This document shows, piece by piece, positions 35,205-46,139 of a stretch of DNA of 64,000 nucleotides (positions are counted from its first letter, which is position 1; each line of letters begins with the position of its first letter). The stretch is from Kondoa malvinella (Eukaryota > Basidiomycota > Agaricostilbomycetes > Agaricostilbales > Kondoaceae), in the NCBI GenBank assembly GCA_039545315.1, contig BCIM01000013.1:310001-374000 (forward strand), given 5' to 3'. Under the pieces are notes generated by a model. That model was given only the letters and a program-made list of their open reading frames with translations. It had not been told where the DNA came from and searched no databases. The position numbers and the translations under genes are program-made.

Positions 35205-35881
35205 CGAGAGCTCGACGAGCAATGCTCAGAGAGTTATTTTCAAACGCTTCTTGAGGTCGGACAGTCGAGTTCTCCCAAGCAAGACAGTCTGCCGTATGTG
35301 CGCCTGCTGCACTATCTGGTGATGGCCGTGTCGGTGTCAAAGCGCCAATGAAGCTGTTTACACTGTGCTGCGCCAGTTCCTGTCCAAAGTCAAGCCTTAT
35401 TTCTATCACCTGCTTCGAAGCAATACAGATGCACGTCTTCTCAATCTTACCCGTCTTCTCTCTGTTGCAATCGGCGTTGGCCTTTATTGCTTTGCGACGT
35501 TTCTGGGTCTGTGGACTGGACATGCACGCAGCATGAAATTTTGGTGCTCCTGCTGCAAGAGTGTTGTGTCTCGTCTCACAGGCTCAGAAGACTACTACGC
35601 TGCTTCACAACTGCGGGAGACATGCCTTCCTTGCGTCTGTTTGTGTCTGTCGTGTTGCCATGTCTACATGGTTCTCGATCGCTGCTGTTCGTTCCAAGGT
35701 TCTGCTCCTCTTCTGCTTGGCTCTTAGCCCTGCATCAACTTTCACATTCTCCATGGTCGATTGGCAGATGCCAATGCTTTGCTAACGCGCATCGACACAA
35801 GACAATGAAGAACATGCATGCGAACGACTTAAATAACAGCCTACTGTACAATCGACAACCCAAAATACTCCTCTGATAAAA
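35205..35881. other. Intergenic, no gene supported
   Basis: 677 nt upstream of ARP5 and downstream of the next minus gene. Overlapping plus-strand frames (35365-35876) are Cys/Leu-rich with no start context or motif. A T/C-rich stretch near 35440-35560 could be the ARP5 promoter. Confidence 0.3.
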
Positions 35882-36217
35882 CTAGTGCTGCTTGGCCAGC
35901 GCTGTCGAATGCGCGTAATCAGGCGCGTCTTCTTGATATTGAGGTGGTGGCTCTGAAGGTCCAGCTTGATCCACTAGCTCTGCTTCAGCCTAAACATCGC
36001 TTTCAGCTACAGTACGTAGATAATCCAGATCGAGACACATACAGCTGCTTCCTTTGCCTTTGCTGTATCGCCATTCTTTAATGCCTTTTTCTCCTTCCGC
36101 TTTTCGTTTGCCTGCACGAAGGATCGGTATATAGCCACGCCTTGACAATGCTCTGCGCACCTTTTTGGCCTTCTTGTATCCCTCGTTCGCGCCAACACCA
36201 ATCGCGTATGCAATCAT
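35882..36217 (-). CDS. Small charged protein with N-terminal hydrophobic segment
   Basis: Three exons join cleanly: MIAYAIGVGANEGYKKAKK, then (after a 49-nt intron starting GTGCGC) ANEKRKEKKALKNGDTAKAK and, after another intron, a Glu/Pro-rich end with EPPPQYQEDAPDYAHS. Roughly 80 residues: a short hydrophobic/Gly start, a strongly basic helix, an acidic Pro/Tyr tail with a PPxY-like motif (PPPQY). A further 5' exon is possible, since the frame is open above the ATG used. Might be a small membrane adaptor; no family recognised. Confidence 0.5.
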
Positions 36218-36395
36218 CACTACTGAGCCTTTAGGTCAATGGGATCGCTTTTCCGACGAGACGGCTTAGTAACTGACTCATTATATACGATTACAAGACC
36301 AGTATAGAGAATGTTGGCTGTTGGACGTTCGAAGCTGAGCAAATAATTGATGACGCTGATCCGGGGAAAGCTTGCCACTTACTTCTAACTCTCAG

Positions 36396-38070
36396 ATGAC
36401 CACTGCGGTTTCTAGACTCTCTGCTATACGTACACAACTTAGACCTACACACCGAGCTTTTGCAACAATGACCCCTTCAGCCAAAGATGGTACTTTGTCC
36501 ACAGGCTGCGCACTTCTCTCGTTTCTAATTGAATGGCAGTCACAATTCCCCTGCCGCATTCAGCCAACCCTGGCAAGCAGATGCCTCTGTTCGGTCTCGG
36601 TACTTGGCAAAGCAAACCTGTGAGTATGCAAAGTGCAATCTAGGTTCGCTCATGCTCATGATGATGCAACTTCAAGGGCGAGGTCGAGTCGAGCAAGTCC
36701 GAGGGCCACACACTCAATACGATGACTGATGTATCATGCAGTCGTCTACGAGGCCTTGAAACAAGGCTACAAGCTCATTGACGCGGCTGCTATCTACAAG
36801 AACGAGGCAGAAGTCGGACGCGGTATGAAAAAGTTCTTCTCTGAAGGAGGAAAGCGTGAAGATATCTGGGTAACATCAAAGCTTTGGTGAGTCTTCGTGG
36901 TCAGGCATGATGTGTGCTGGCTAACGATTCAATTAGGTGCAACGCTCATCAGTGAGCGCGCTCGATAGCTAGCATTAGAGGCTTCTGACATGCTTCGATA
37001 GACCGGATGAAGTCCCAAAGGCCTTGCAGAAGACTTTGGCTGACTTGCAGCTCGACTACCTCGATTTGTACCTCATCCGTGAGTTGCCTATTTTGCCAAA
37101 CTTCTCGTACTAATTGGTCGATAGACTGGCCTGTTGCCTTTGTCCCAAACGCCGGTCTGATCCCAAAGGTCTGTCTCAAGTAATACATTTGCTTCCTTGC
37201 TGAAAGAGACAAAAGGATGATCACGGCGTAACAAAAGTTGACAAGTCCGTCACTCTGGAGCAGACTTGGGCCGCCATGGAGAAGGCTCTGGGGAGCGGCA
37301 AGACCAAGGTAATCTTCAACATATCGAGCCTTGGTCTGTCTAATCTGTAGGGCAGAACATTGGTCTATCGAACTACACCAGAAGCGAAGTTGAGGCTGTT
37401 CTGAAAGTGGCCAAGCACAAGCCCGACAACATTCAGCTCGGTCAGTATTGCCTGTAAGTGGAAAGGCACAAGTTGACTTGTCTTGCAGAGCTACACCCGT
37501 ACCTCAGCCAATTGCCATACACTGACTGGTTGCATGCTCAAGGTATCACTGTTACCGCCTACTCGCCTTTCGTAAGTCCTACCTGCTTGTATTGGAGCCT
37601 GCCTGATGATAGTATAGGGCAATCTCAACCCTATTTACGAAAGCTCTGGTGACACCCGCATTGTCGACCACGTTCGTAACTGCTTTCTCGCTGGCCACAC
37701 TATACTCATTAGAAGCACAGGAGGTGATCAAATCAATCGCCGAAAAGACTGGTCACTCGCCGGCACAGGTCGTACTTTCCTGGGGTATGGCAAAGAAATA
37801 CAGCGTTGTACCCAAGACGGTCAACGCTGATCGCGCTAAAGAGAACATGGGTGTCTTGTGAGCCCTCTCCTCTGATTTGCAGGATTGGGCTGATTGAATT
37901 ATAGCACGCTCGAACCTGAAGATGTCAAGAAGATTGATGCGATCAACCAGAACAAACGATACAATGATGCCTCTACGTCATTCGGCTATACGTTTTTTAG
38001 TGACGAAGTGCGAAGAACTTTAGACAAACGAACTTGCGCTGATCTCAGATTGATAGAAACCGGTTCTTAA
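36396..38070 (+). CDS. Aldo-keto reductase (Gcy1/xylose-reductase type)
   Basis: NADPH-dependent reductase of carbonyl substrates such as glyceraldehyde or xylose. The first ATG (36396) gives a Ser/Thr/Arg-rich, acid-free leader like a mitochondrial presequence; a second in-frame ATG at 36468 (MTPSAKDV) gives the cytosolic-type start. The AKR core follows: [43 protein letters not shown] (catalytic Asp and Tyr), [10 protein letters not shown] (Lys), LDLYLI-H-WPVAF (His codon split by an intron), [29 protein letters not shown], and [15 protein letters not shown] for cofactor binding. It ends about 38070 after FGYTFFSDE; the last exon edge is uncertain. Confidence 0.88.
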
Positions 38071-38496
38071 AACCGCTTCGGACATGGCTACCAACGCTGC
38101 CAACACTATCGTCGGAGCAGTCAAGGGTGCTGTCGGCCAATAGAAGCTGACTTGGTAGATGAAGGCGCAGGAAGTAAAAGAAAGCAGAAAGCATGAACTG
38201 TGGAACTCAATGAAAGGCATGATATGCCATCGAGATTTGACTGAAGTGCAGACACACCTTTGTCTGGCCCGTATCCCGTAAACCTGCTCAGTGCTCGATT
38301 GTCATGTCGGCGTTTGTGATCTCAGGCTCTTGCCGACAGAAAGATTTGCATGGCCTGCTTGGCTGAGCGCTCGTTGAACAACCTGAGACCGATTGGGAGC
38401 ACTTCATTATGAACAAAGGGTTGCATTCAGCATGAGGTATTCTACATCGATTCGTACTTAGTCCATTCCCAGCTATCGTTTGAAGTTGCTACAAAA
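38071..38496. other. Converging 3' ends, with a tiny ORF
   Basis: About 425 nt between two converging genes. A 19-codon frame at 38084-38143 (ATG to TAG) has an alternating Ala/Gly/Val composition but no downstream exon I can join. Otherwise no feature. Confidence 0.3.
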
Positions 38497-39978
38497 TCAA
38501 GCAGAAGGTTGAGCAGCCAAGCAGGAAGTGTCTGGCGATTCTTGGATCTGGATCTGGTCGCTGTAGTTGACAGCTCCAGTGCCTGCACATCATCTCAACT
38601 CATGCTCGTAAAGTGAACGAGAAAGGAACCTACTGTCTCGGATTGACAGAGTGATTGAGGTACCAGCAGCAATGTTGACTACCCAAGTGAAAGAACCGGA
38701 TTCAGGTTGTTCTGGGAACTGAAGGAGAGGCGTAGCGCCAGTTTCTCCACCAGGCAAAACGGAAAGGAAGCTGAACCAAAACCATAAGCAAAAATCTGAA
38801 ATTTTGATAGAATTGCTCACTATGGGCCTTGACCACCGCTGTAGGTCAAAGCAGCAGGACGGCATTGAACGAGCGAAGGGACCGAGTCGATGACTGGTTG
38901 ACCGCCAGATCCTGGTGCGCTTGAAGCGCTAGGTGCGCTAGATTCGACAGCTGAGGATACCTCTTCGACGGCCGATGAGGTTGCACTGGCAATCTCTTCG
39001 GTAGCGGAGGAGACGGCTGATTCGACGCTCTCGACTGCAGATGCACTTGGTGATGATCCTTCGTCACCTCCTTCTTGGACGGCCTGCCAAAATGATGAGT
39101 ATGGACAAACACGTAGGAAATCATATACTTACAGTGGTGCCGTTGGTCAAAGCAGAAGCAAAGAAGTCAGAGAAGAAAGTCTGGGCGGTGTCATAGTCTG
39201 AAGCGCAAATGTTGGAGAAGAGCTTGATAGTAGTGACTGGCTCTTCCTCAGATGTCTCAGTGTCGTTGGTGTAAACTTGCTGTACGGTTGAATCTTCGAA
39301 AGTACGTCAGCTTGAGAACATATCATAAGCAAGACACTTACATGCGCCAACGTCCAAACCGTTGATAGTAACAGCCTCAGTGCCATTCCAGGTGAGGTAG
39401 ACAGCATCGGTCTCTTCGTTGATGGTGTAGTTTGTGAGCACTTCTTGAGCAGGAGTGCCCTCGCTATATCGAAATCAGCTGTGGTCTTGTAAAGCAAAGC
39501 ATTACTCACATTGAAATAGTGCGGGTTTGGCCTTCAGTGTTGGCGTCACCTTCGGTAGCAGTGATGTCGAACAAGCTGTGCACGTGATGTCAGCAATAAG
39601 CCACAACGCCAAGAAAGACACTCACGAGCTAGTACCAAAGAATCCGGTTGAGAGAATGACCTGGTCGAGAGGTGCTTGAACATTCTCCTGGTCTTCTACA
39701 TAGACGAGGAATTGCCCTTCTGGGCAAGGGTACGCCTCGTTCTCGTAACCTGTTCCAGAGGCGGATGCTGAGGGTTCAGGCGCACCGGACTCTTGGGCGC
39801 TTTCGATGGCCGATGAAATGACTGAAGTAGGCTCAAGAGTTGATGAAGCAGCTCCAATGGCTGATTCGACAGCGCTGGTAATGACTTCGGTAACACTTGA
39901 GAGGATCTCGCTTTGGCGCTTGTAAAGAGGAGAAGCGAAAGCGCTGGCCGCGAAAAGGGAGAGTATTGTCACACGCAT
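38497..39978 (-). CDS. Secreted Ser/Ala-rich protein with Kex2 site and C-terminal Knh1/Kre9-like domain (copy A)
   Basis: The start at 39978 gives a signal peptide (MRVTILSLFAASAFASP) and LYKRQSEIL, a KR Kex2-type cleavage site right after it. A Ser/Ala/Glu-rich region follows, then EAYPCPEGQFLVYVEDQENV and alternating strands with YLTWNGTEAVTINGLDVG, IKLFSNICASDYDTAQTFF and a second Ser/Ala-rich helix-like region (VESAVSSATEEIASATSS). The C-terminal module reads VQCRPAALTYSGGQGP, FLSVLPGGETGATPLLQFP, NIAAGTSITLSIRDS, TGAVNYS and ends SCLAAQPSA, matching the common fungal secreted beta-sandwich related to Knh1/Kre9. Probably extracellular or wall-bound. Tandem paralogue of 40263-41941. Confidence 0.72.
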
Positions 39979-40262
39979 CTTGATTGAGCGGGGTTGGGTG
40001 GTGGAGCGGAACAAGAAGCACAAAGCCATATGAAGTGAAAGGCCAAGGCCGAACGACATGACATAATTGCCGAGCGGGAAGAGATCTGCCGAAAGTGAAT
40101 TAGCTCTAGACGCGAAGTTGTCGGATTTGGAGAGAGAGAGTGAAAAGGAGAAGAAGAAGAGAAGTACTGGTGATGCTTGTATTCTCTATCATTAGGCGTG
40201 CGCAACATCTATATACAAAGTGTGTCCGTAATTCTTAGCTATAAACGAAGGGGGATCGTCTT

Positions 40263-41941
40263 TTAGGCGCTGGTAGGGACAGCGAGGCAAGAAGCATCGT
40301 CGCTCGCAGTGATTGTGACGGGCGAAGAGAAGTTAATGTCTCCGGTGGCTAAGCAAAATAAAATCAGCAACAGACAACTTGAACAGCACCATCGACTTAC
40401 AGTCGCGGACTTGCAGAGTGATTGCAGTACCAGCAGCAAGGTTGGCGTTCCAGGTGTAGGTTGAAGCAGCGCTCTGTTGAGGGAACTGGAGTAGAGGAGT
40501 AGCGGTTGGCTGACCAGCTGGCAAGATTGAAAGGAAGCTGACATGCAAAGTCAGCGCCTAACCCACAACCGATAAAAGCATGCACTCACTAAGGCGCCTG
40601 GCCACCGGTGAAGGTAATGGCTACGGGACGGCATTGAACAATAGATGGGGGAGTGTTGATCAAGAGGGCGCCATCTGCGCTTGGGGTAACGGCAGACGTT
40701 GCGCTAGCAGCGGATTCGCCGAGAGAGCTCGTTACGGAAGCGACCTGCTCTGTTGCGCTGGAAACCACAGATTCGAGTGCAGAAGTTGCAGATTCGACAA
40801 TTGAGCTTGCAGTTTCGACAATTGAGCTTGCAGTTTCGACAACTGCTGCCGTTGCGCTTTCGATCCCGGATTCGATCATAGAAGAGGCCGAGGAGAGTGG
40901 GTCTTGAGCTCCATTCTCGCCAGTAGCTAGCTCGATGCCCTATAGCGATACGTCAGTAAGACATGGACAGCGGAAACAAAGGGAACATACGGTAGCAGCA
41001 GCTTGTACTCGCTCTGTAAAGTAGTTTTGGAGGAAAGTTTGGGCAGCATCGGATTGCTCAGTGCCCACACAGATGTTGCTGAATAGCTTGATAGTGGAGA
41101 CTGGGTCTGCGTCAGTGGAAAGAGTGTCGTTGGTGTAAGACTGTGATTGGGTAGAGTCTGGAATGTCGAATTAGCTTTGTGCAGGACATTATAACACTAT
41201 ACTCACAAGTAGCGACTTCAATGTCCATAATGGTAGCAGTCTCGGTCGAGTTCCAAGTGAGGAATCGAGCGTCGGTCTCGTTGTCCATCATAAAGTCGAT
41301 CAAGACTTCAGGGATAAGCACGTCGGCGCTAGAGGAGGTCAATAAGTGACTGTACATACACACGAATCAAATGAAAGCTCACATAGAGACTTCTCGGGTC
41401 TGGCCAGCCTCGTTCTCAGCGCCGCTTGACATGGTGACGTTGAAGAGGGTGCTGTTGCCAAAGTAGGAAACAGCCTCGTTGACAACGGCAAGCGAAGCAT
41501 TGACGTTCTGCTGAGTCTCGACGTAGATCTGAATATATTGTTAGCGAGAAACTAGTGCGAAGGAAAACGATCACTCACAAGCTGAGTTCCGTCCGGGCAA
41601 GGGTAGGCCAGCGAAAAGACATCTGAGCCTGACGCAGATGCAGATGCGCTTGCTGAGCTGTCTGGCGAATCCGAGTCTTCGCTGTCAGCGCCGCTGGACA
41701 TAGCGCTAGGTTCCATTCCGGGCTGTGCAGATTCGATGGCGCCGGTCATTGTGCTGATTGCGCTGATGTCTGGTGTGACCGAGTTGATTGGTAGAGAGAT
41801 CGGGTTTGTAGCAGTTGGCGCGGTCGGAACAGCTTCGCTGATCACCGAGGTGATCTGAGTGACAATCTCCGACTGCCTTTTGTAGATGGGCGTAGCAAAG
41901 ACTGCATTTGCTGCAAGAAGAGTGAAGAGTGTGACTTGCAT
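40263..41941 (-). CDS. Secreted Ser/Ala-rich protein with Kex2 site and C-terminal Knh1/Kre9-like domain (copy B)
   Basis: Same plan as the neighbour: signal peptide MQVTLFTLLAANAVFATP, IYKRQSEIV (KR site), Ser/Asp-rich region, AYPCPDGTQLV. Internal strands include RFLTWNSTETATIMDIEVAT and IKLFSNICVGTEQSDAAQTF. A longer Ser/Ala/Val/Glu-rich stretch contains a 21-bp tandem repeat. The C-terminal module is VQCRPVAITFTGGQAP, FLSILPAGQPTATPLLQFP, NLAAGTAITLQVRD, TGDINFSSPVTI, ending CLAVPTSA at 40263. The leader, Kex2 site and domain order are kept while the linkers differ, as expected of a tandem duplicate under loose linker constraint. Confidence 0.75.
40797..40838 (-). repeat. 21-bp in-frame tandem repeat, 2 copies
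   Basis: ACAATTGAGCTTGCAGTTTCG occurs twice in a row inside copy B of the secreted pair and encodes two heptads of type ASSIVET. In frame, so it only lengthens the low-complexity linker. Confidence 0.85.
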
Positions 41942-42261
41942 CTTAAAAGGCTGTTAGAAATGAGAGGATGAAGGGAAGGTGTTTGGACGAGAAGAAGAGC
42001 GAGAAAGGAAGAAACTTTATACTACTTGCAAACAAGGGACGTCATGACGGCTATAATGTCTCTGAGCTTTTTGAGCGGATGGGTAAAAGTGGGGTCAGCA
42101 AGGCACACGCGAAGTCCGTCAAGAGTCCGCTAGGGCAGCTCCATAACCAGCACAGCCAGCAAAGGATAGCTGGTCACATTCCAGGGCATGCAACACGGCA
42201 TTAAGACAACAAAGATAGGGCAAGGGCGCGGAGACCGATGACAAATCCGAAATTGAGCTAT
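41942..42261. promoter_or_regulatory. Promoter of secreted copy B
   Basis: 320 nt between the Spt7 stop and the copy B start. A plus-strand frame at 41968-42204 has no motif and is probably chance. Confidence 0.3.
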
Positions 42262-44838
42262 TCATGAATGTTGGTCTAGGTCCATCGCAGTTGTCGCCGG
42301 AGTTGCCTTGACCTTTTTCTTGACCGGATTAGCAACTTCTGGCTGCCGCCGTAATCTGACTGGAATTCGACCGTTTTGAAGGATCTTCGGTCGGGGCACC
42401 TTGGGCTTGTTCTCCAGATCTGCGTCGTCTGCCAAGCCAAAGTCGGTCTGTGATCGTGCTTGTAGGAAAGGCTGCAGGAGACCGATCTGAGAGTCAATTG
42501 ATTCATGCGAATTTCCAGATGCAAGCGAAATTGGCGCGGGCGGAGGGAAAAAGCGACGCGCTCTTCTACTGTAGTGAGGTCAGGAGACGTCTTTTGTATG
42601 TCATGTGAACTACTAGCATACCTTTCTGCCTGCATGTCATCTTGTTTCGAGTTCCCAATTGCAGCGTCGGCATCATCCTTCTGGGCACCCTCATCTTTCT
42701 CTTTTGTTGTACTGGCCAGCTGCTTCGCCCTTGCAGTCTTCAGCTGAACAAGCAGTTGATTCAGCCTCTTCCCTTGGCCATGTACATCATGCTTGATGTA
42801 ATGTTGCAAGTCGCCTAGCGATTCCACACCATTATTCGATAGAGCTTGAGCGATTATCTCCTGTTCTAGCATCAGCTTTCTGAGAAAGCGCACGGTCTGG
42901 ATTGCGCTTACGGAAGTTGTCCACTGCCCGCCAAACATGTCAAGAAGCAGCTGACAAGTCTTGCCAATGTTTTGGATGTAGCTCAAAGCCATTCCACTGA
43001 GCACATCGAGAGGCTGTCGATGAGCGGCTGCATGTACTGTTAGATATACCCAAATTGGTAAATGTATCAGCATACCGTCAAATCCAGCGTGGCCTGCTAA
43101 AGACTTGATCGCCGCTTGCATCACTATAAGGGCAGTCTCGGGCGCTGCTGTGCTCGCATAGGCTTCTACAGAAGGTCGAGGTAGGGCGTGTGCTTCCCTT
43201 GTATCTGCTTCATCTGGCAAAGCTTGATCTGTCTGTACGGAAAAACCCAAACAAGCTAAGAACAGACGTTCCAACTGTTGGTCAATCACGTACTTCTGAT
43301 TGATCAGCATAGCCTAGTAATTCCGCATTCAAACTCTTCATCCTGCTCATCGTGCCGATATTCCTTCGTATAAATCTGCTCAGCCGACTCTGATCCCTCC
43401 TCTCTTCCTCCATAACCCTCTCTTCTTTCCCCTCACAGAATGGCACTCTTGGTAAAGCATTAACCAGCATCTCTTCCTTCGACGCAGCTTCCCACCAAGC
43501 ATGATCCGGATCTTCATCAGGTAGAGGAACAGCAGGTTTGCCCGTCAATTGCTGAATAGCCAACGGTAAAGGTTTTTCTATTGGGCGAGGTGGGTCATCT
43601 AGCGTGTAAGAAGAGGAAGAAGCGATAGGATGGAGTGATTCGAGCGTTTGCCAGGCCGTCATGCCTTGTGGTGTGCGAATCAAAGCAGGTCTTTCTTCAA
43701 AAGGTAAAAGGTCCGTTCTCGCTTGTAAAAGGCGACGTCTTTTGTTACTAGGCACGATAGAAGGTGATCTTGATCTATCCGTTTCTGCTGGTGTATCGTC
43801 TGGGTCAATAGAGACTTCGCGTGAGAGGAAAGATGGTTCTCGTTTCGGTTTCTCTTCTTCTGTTCCAGCCCGATAATTTCGTTTCCTTGAAGCAGTTCCT
43901 TTGCGAGTCTTGTCCGTCTCATCAGCTTCCTCGTCCGTATCGCCCTCTGCGTCAATTTCCTCATCAGCTACTGATCCCGCTCGGACAGGCTTGACTGGTA
44001 GATCAGTGACGAATTGCAATAGATGGTCAGTACGTTGTCGAAGAATGTTGGCTGAGCGTCGAAGAGGATGCTCAACATAGGAATTGTATTCGAGACAATT
44101 GTCCCAGATCAAAGTCATGTCGTCGCCAAAGGCTTTCTTTGTCTTGTATTGTTGGGTCTTGACTTTCTTTAGGATTGTTCCTAGATCCATTGGCTTCTTG
44201 ATTACTATGAAGCCTTTAGCATACGCTTCATGGTATAGCTCGGCATTTACTTACTATCATAGTAATTGGGCGCTTCAGCTTTGCGCACGCGCTGCAAAAA
44301 GGCAGCAGAATGTTCCTAAGTGGGACTGTCAGCTAGGATACACGTCCAAGGATGGTGAAGACTGACTGTCATGCTACGAATCTCATTTACTACCCGCTCA
44401 AGCGTGTCATAAAACTCTTGCACATTGTTCTTTTCGTCCTGTGAGTAGCACAGCGTCAGTACGTACGGGTTTGGGGGTAGCTCTAGTAGCAACTTGCAGT
44501 GCCTTCGCGGATTTCAGCTACAAGCTGTTTGAGTTCATTTATCGTAGAAGAGTGTCGCCTGTTTGCGCTCCGGCTGAAGCTGTCTATGGCTTCCAAGAGA
44601 TGCTGTCAACAGGAAATGTACGTATGAGCTATGTCGCTCAAACATGTGCACTTCCTGCTGACCTTCATGTTTGCCTTGCATGCACAGAATTGGGTATAAC
44701 TCGACAGCTAAGCTTCTTGTCTGTCCAACAAAATATTCCACAAGTCTGGGTATCGTGTTCTGGACAAGTCAGGCGTCGTTTTGGATAGAACAGTGAAGCG
44801 GCTCGACAACGTACCACGACATGCCAATGCCGACCCAT
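42262..44838 (-). CDS. SPT7: SAGA complex subunit Spt7 (bromodomain, histone fold)
   Basis: Nuclear scaffold of the SAGA coactivator. The start at 44838 gives MGRHWHVV, spliced to NTIPRLVEYFVGQTRSLAVE, HLLEAIDSFSRSANR and DEKNNVQEFYDTLERVV. The bromodomain follows: HSAAFLQRVRKAEAPNYYD, VIKKPMDLGTILKKVKTQ and FGDDMTLIWDNCLEYNS. After a long acidic/Lys-rich linker comes WWEAASKEEMLVNALPRVPF, a typical Spt7 segment, then RFIRRNIGTMSRMKSLN. The C-terminal histone-fold region includes HAAAHRQPLDVLSGMALSYIQNIG. The tail, reached through an intron that removes an otherwise open frame, is IGLLQPFLQARSQTDFG to the basic ANPVKKKVKATP, stop at 42262. Confidence 0.88.
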
Positions 44839-46139
44839 ACAGACTGTCAGCTTACCCTTCTGACGACACATAACGCGCGAATGGCTGGTCCACGACTATC
44901 ACATTTCACGGACTGGTTCTGGCTAATTCCTCTCGATGCCCAATTGGGAGTCCCTTACGCTTGTCTTATCTATACCGCGAGTTATGCTTCGCAGACCAGT
45001 TGTCTTTGCTTTTGGCCAACAGAGAGCTGAACAAATGGCATACGACGTGTGCTTCACCCAGAAGTGAGAAAGCAACCAAGTGACTTGAAATGGCTATTCG
45101 AACAAGGAGCGACCTGAGCGGCACCACTGGCTAGGATTGCGTCTTCGCGTATACCGGTCTAGACCATAAGCTACGTCGGACTCTAATAAGCAAGACATCA
45201 AAACAAAGTATACGATCCTGTTTTCTACGCTCCTTTGGTCACCAGCACTCGCTCAATGTCATGCGTAGAGCTAGCCGACTGGCCGAAAACTGCAAGTCAT
45301 AAACGCTATGCAGCTTTAGCAGTCACTTCCTCCAATGTCGCAACTTTGATACATCACGGCTGGACAGAAGAGCATGAAACTGCGCTGGTGTGATGGAGAC
45401 GGACAAGCTTCCTTGTACCAATTCCTGCCAGCCTCTTACCTGCATTCGCCTTGAACGATCATCACTATAATATGGCGGAAATCCTAGGTCTGGAAGTTGC
45501 TACTTGTCTGGATTTCACGGAACAGAAGAAGCGTCAAAGGCAGTGGCGTCGGATCAATTGTACCAAGGAGAGCTCGTCCAGGCTCGAGAGTTTGCGTGTT
45601 ATGCGTTATGCGTTCGGTCAGTGAACTCTACCGATGTATTTGGGCGACCGGCTCAATCTTTTTCAGACCTGCGGCCAGCTAGATATCACTTGAATCATCC
45701 TCAAGTAACGCCTATCAGCGGTCTAATATATCCTTCCGAACGCCTTTATGACTATGCAGTTCGGGAACTGTAGCGTTGCTTGATAACGAAGCTGGAGTGG
45801 ATGACATGCCTCCTTCATACCATTCATGAGTCCTTTTTCTCAGTCAACAGCTTGCGTAACTGTAACTCATCTAGCCGTCTTAAGGATTCACCAAGTCGAT
45901 GTAGAGGGTCCCTTCGAATTTGTCCGGGTCTTTTGTGTAACGTATTCTATATGCGCGTTTTGTTCATACTACACATGAGTTCCGCTGCATCTTAGAGTTC
46001 TCGCAAGCTCAGTACATGTACAGACATTGCATCCGCAGTCGCACTTGATAGGCTTGGATGCTCTTTATAGACCGTGACTACTTCCCAGACGTTCATTTGG
46101 TCACTCGGCAGCTCAAAAGCCTGGTCTAAGCGTCGGAAG
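44839..46139. other. 1.3-kb region without a supported gene
   Basis: Upstream of both SPT7 (leftward) and the pseudouridine synthase (rightward), hence a wide divergent promoter. Open frames (for example 45504-45773 plus) have no ATG at their start and no motif. I see no repeat or RNA gene in it. Confidence 0.35.

Noticed and set aside
42505..42747. Plus-strand frame antisense to SPT7
   Set aside because: Lies inside SPT7 coding exons and shows no independent features.
45504..45773. Plus-strand 89-codon frame in the gene-free gap
   Set aside because: Begins with TTG, has no spliceable partner or recognisable motif.
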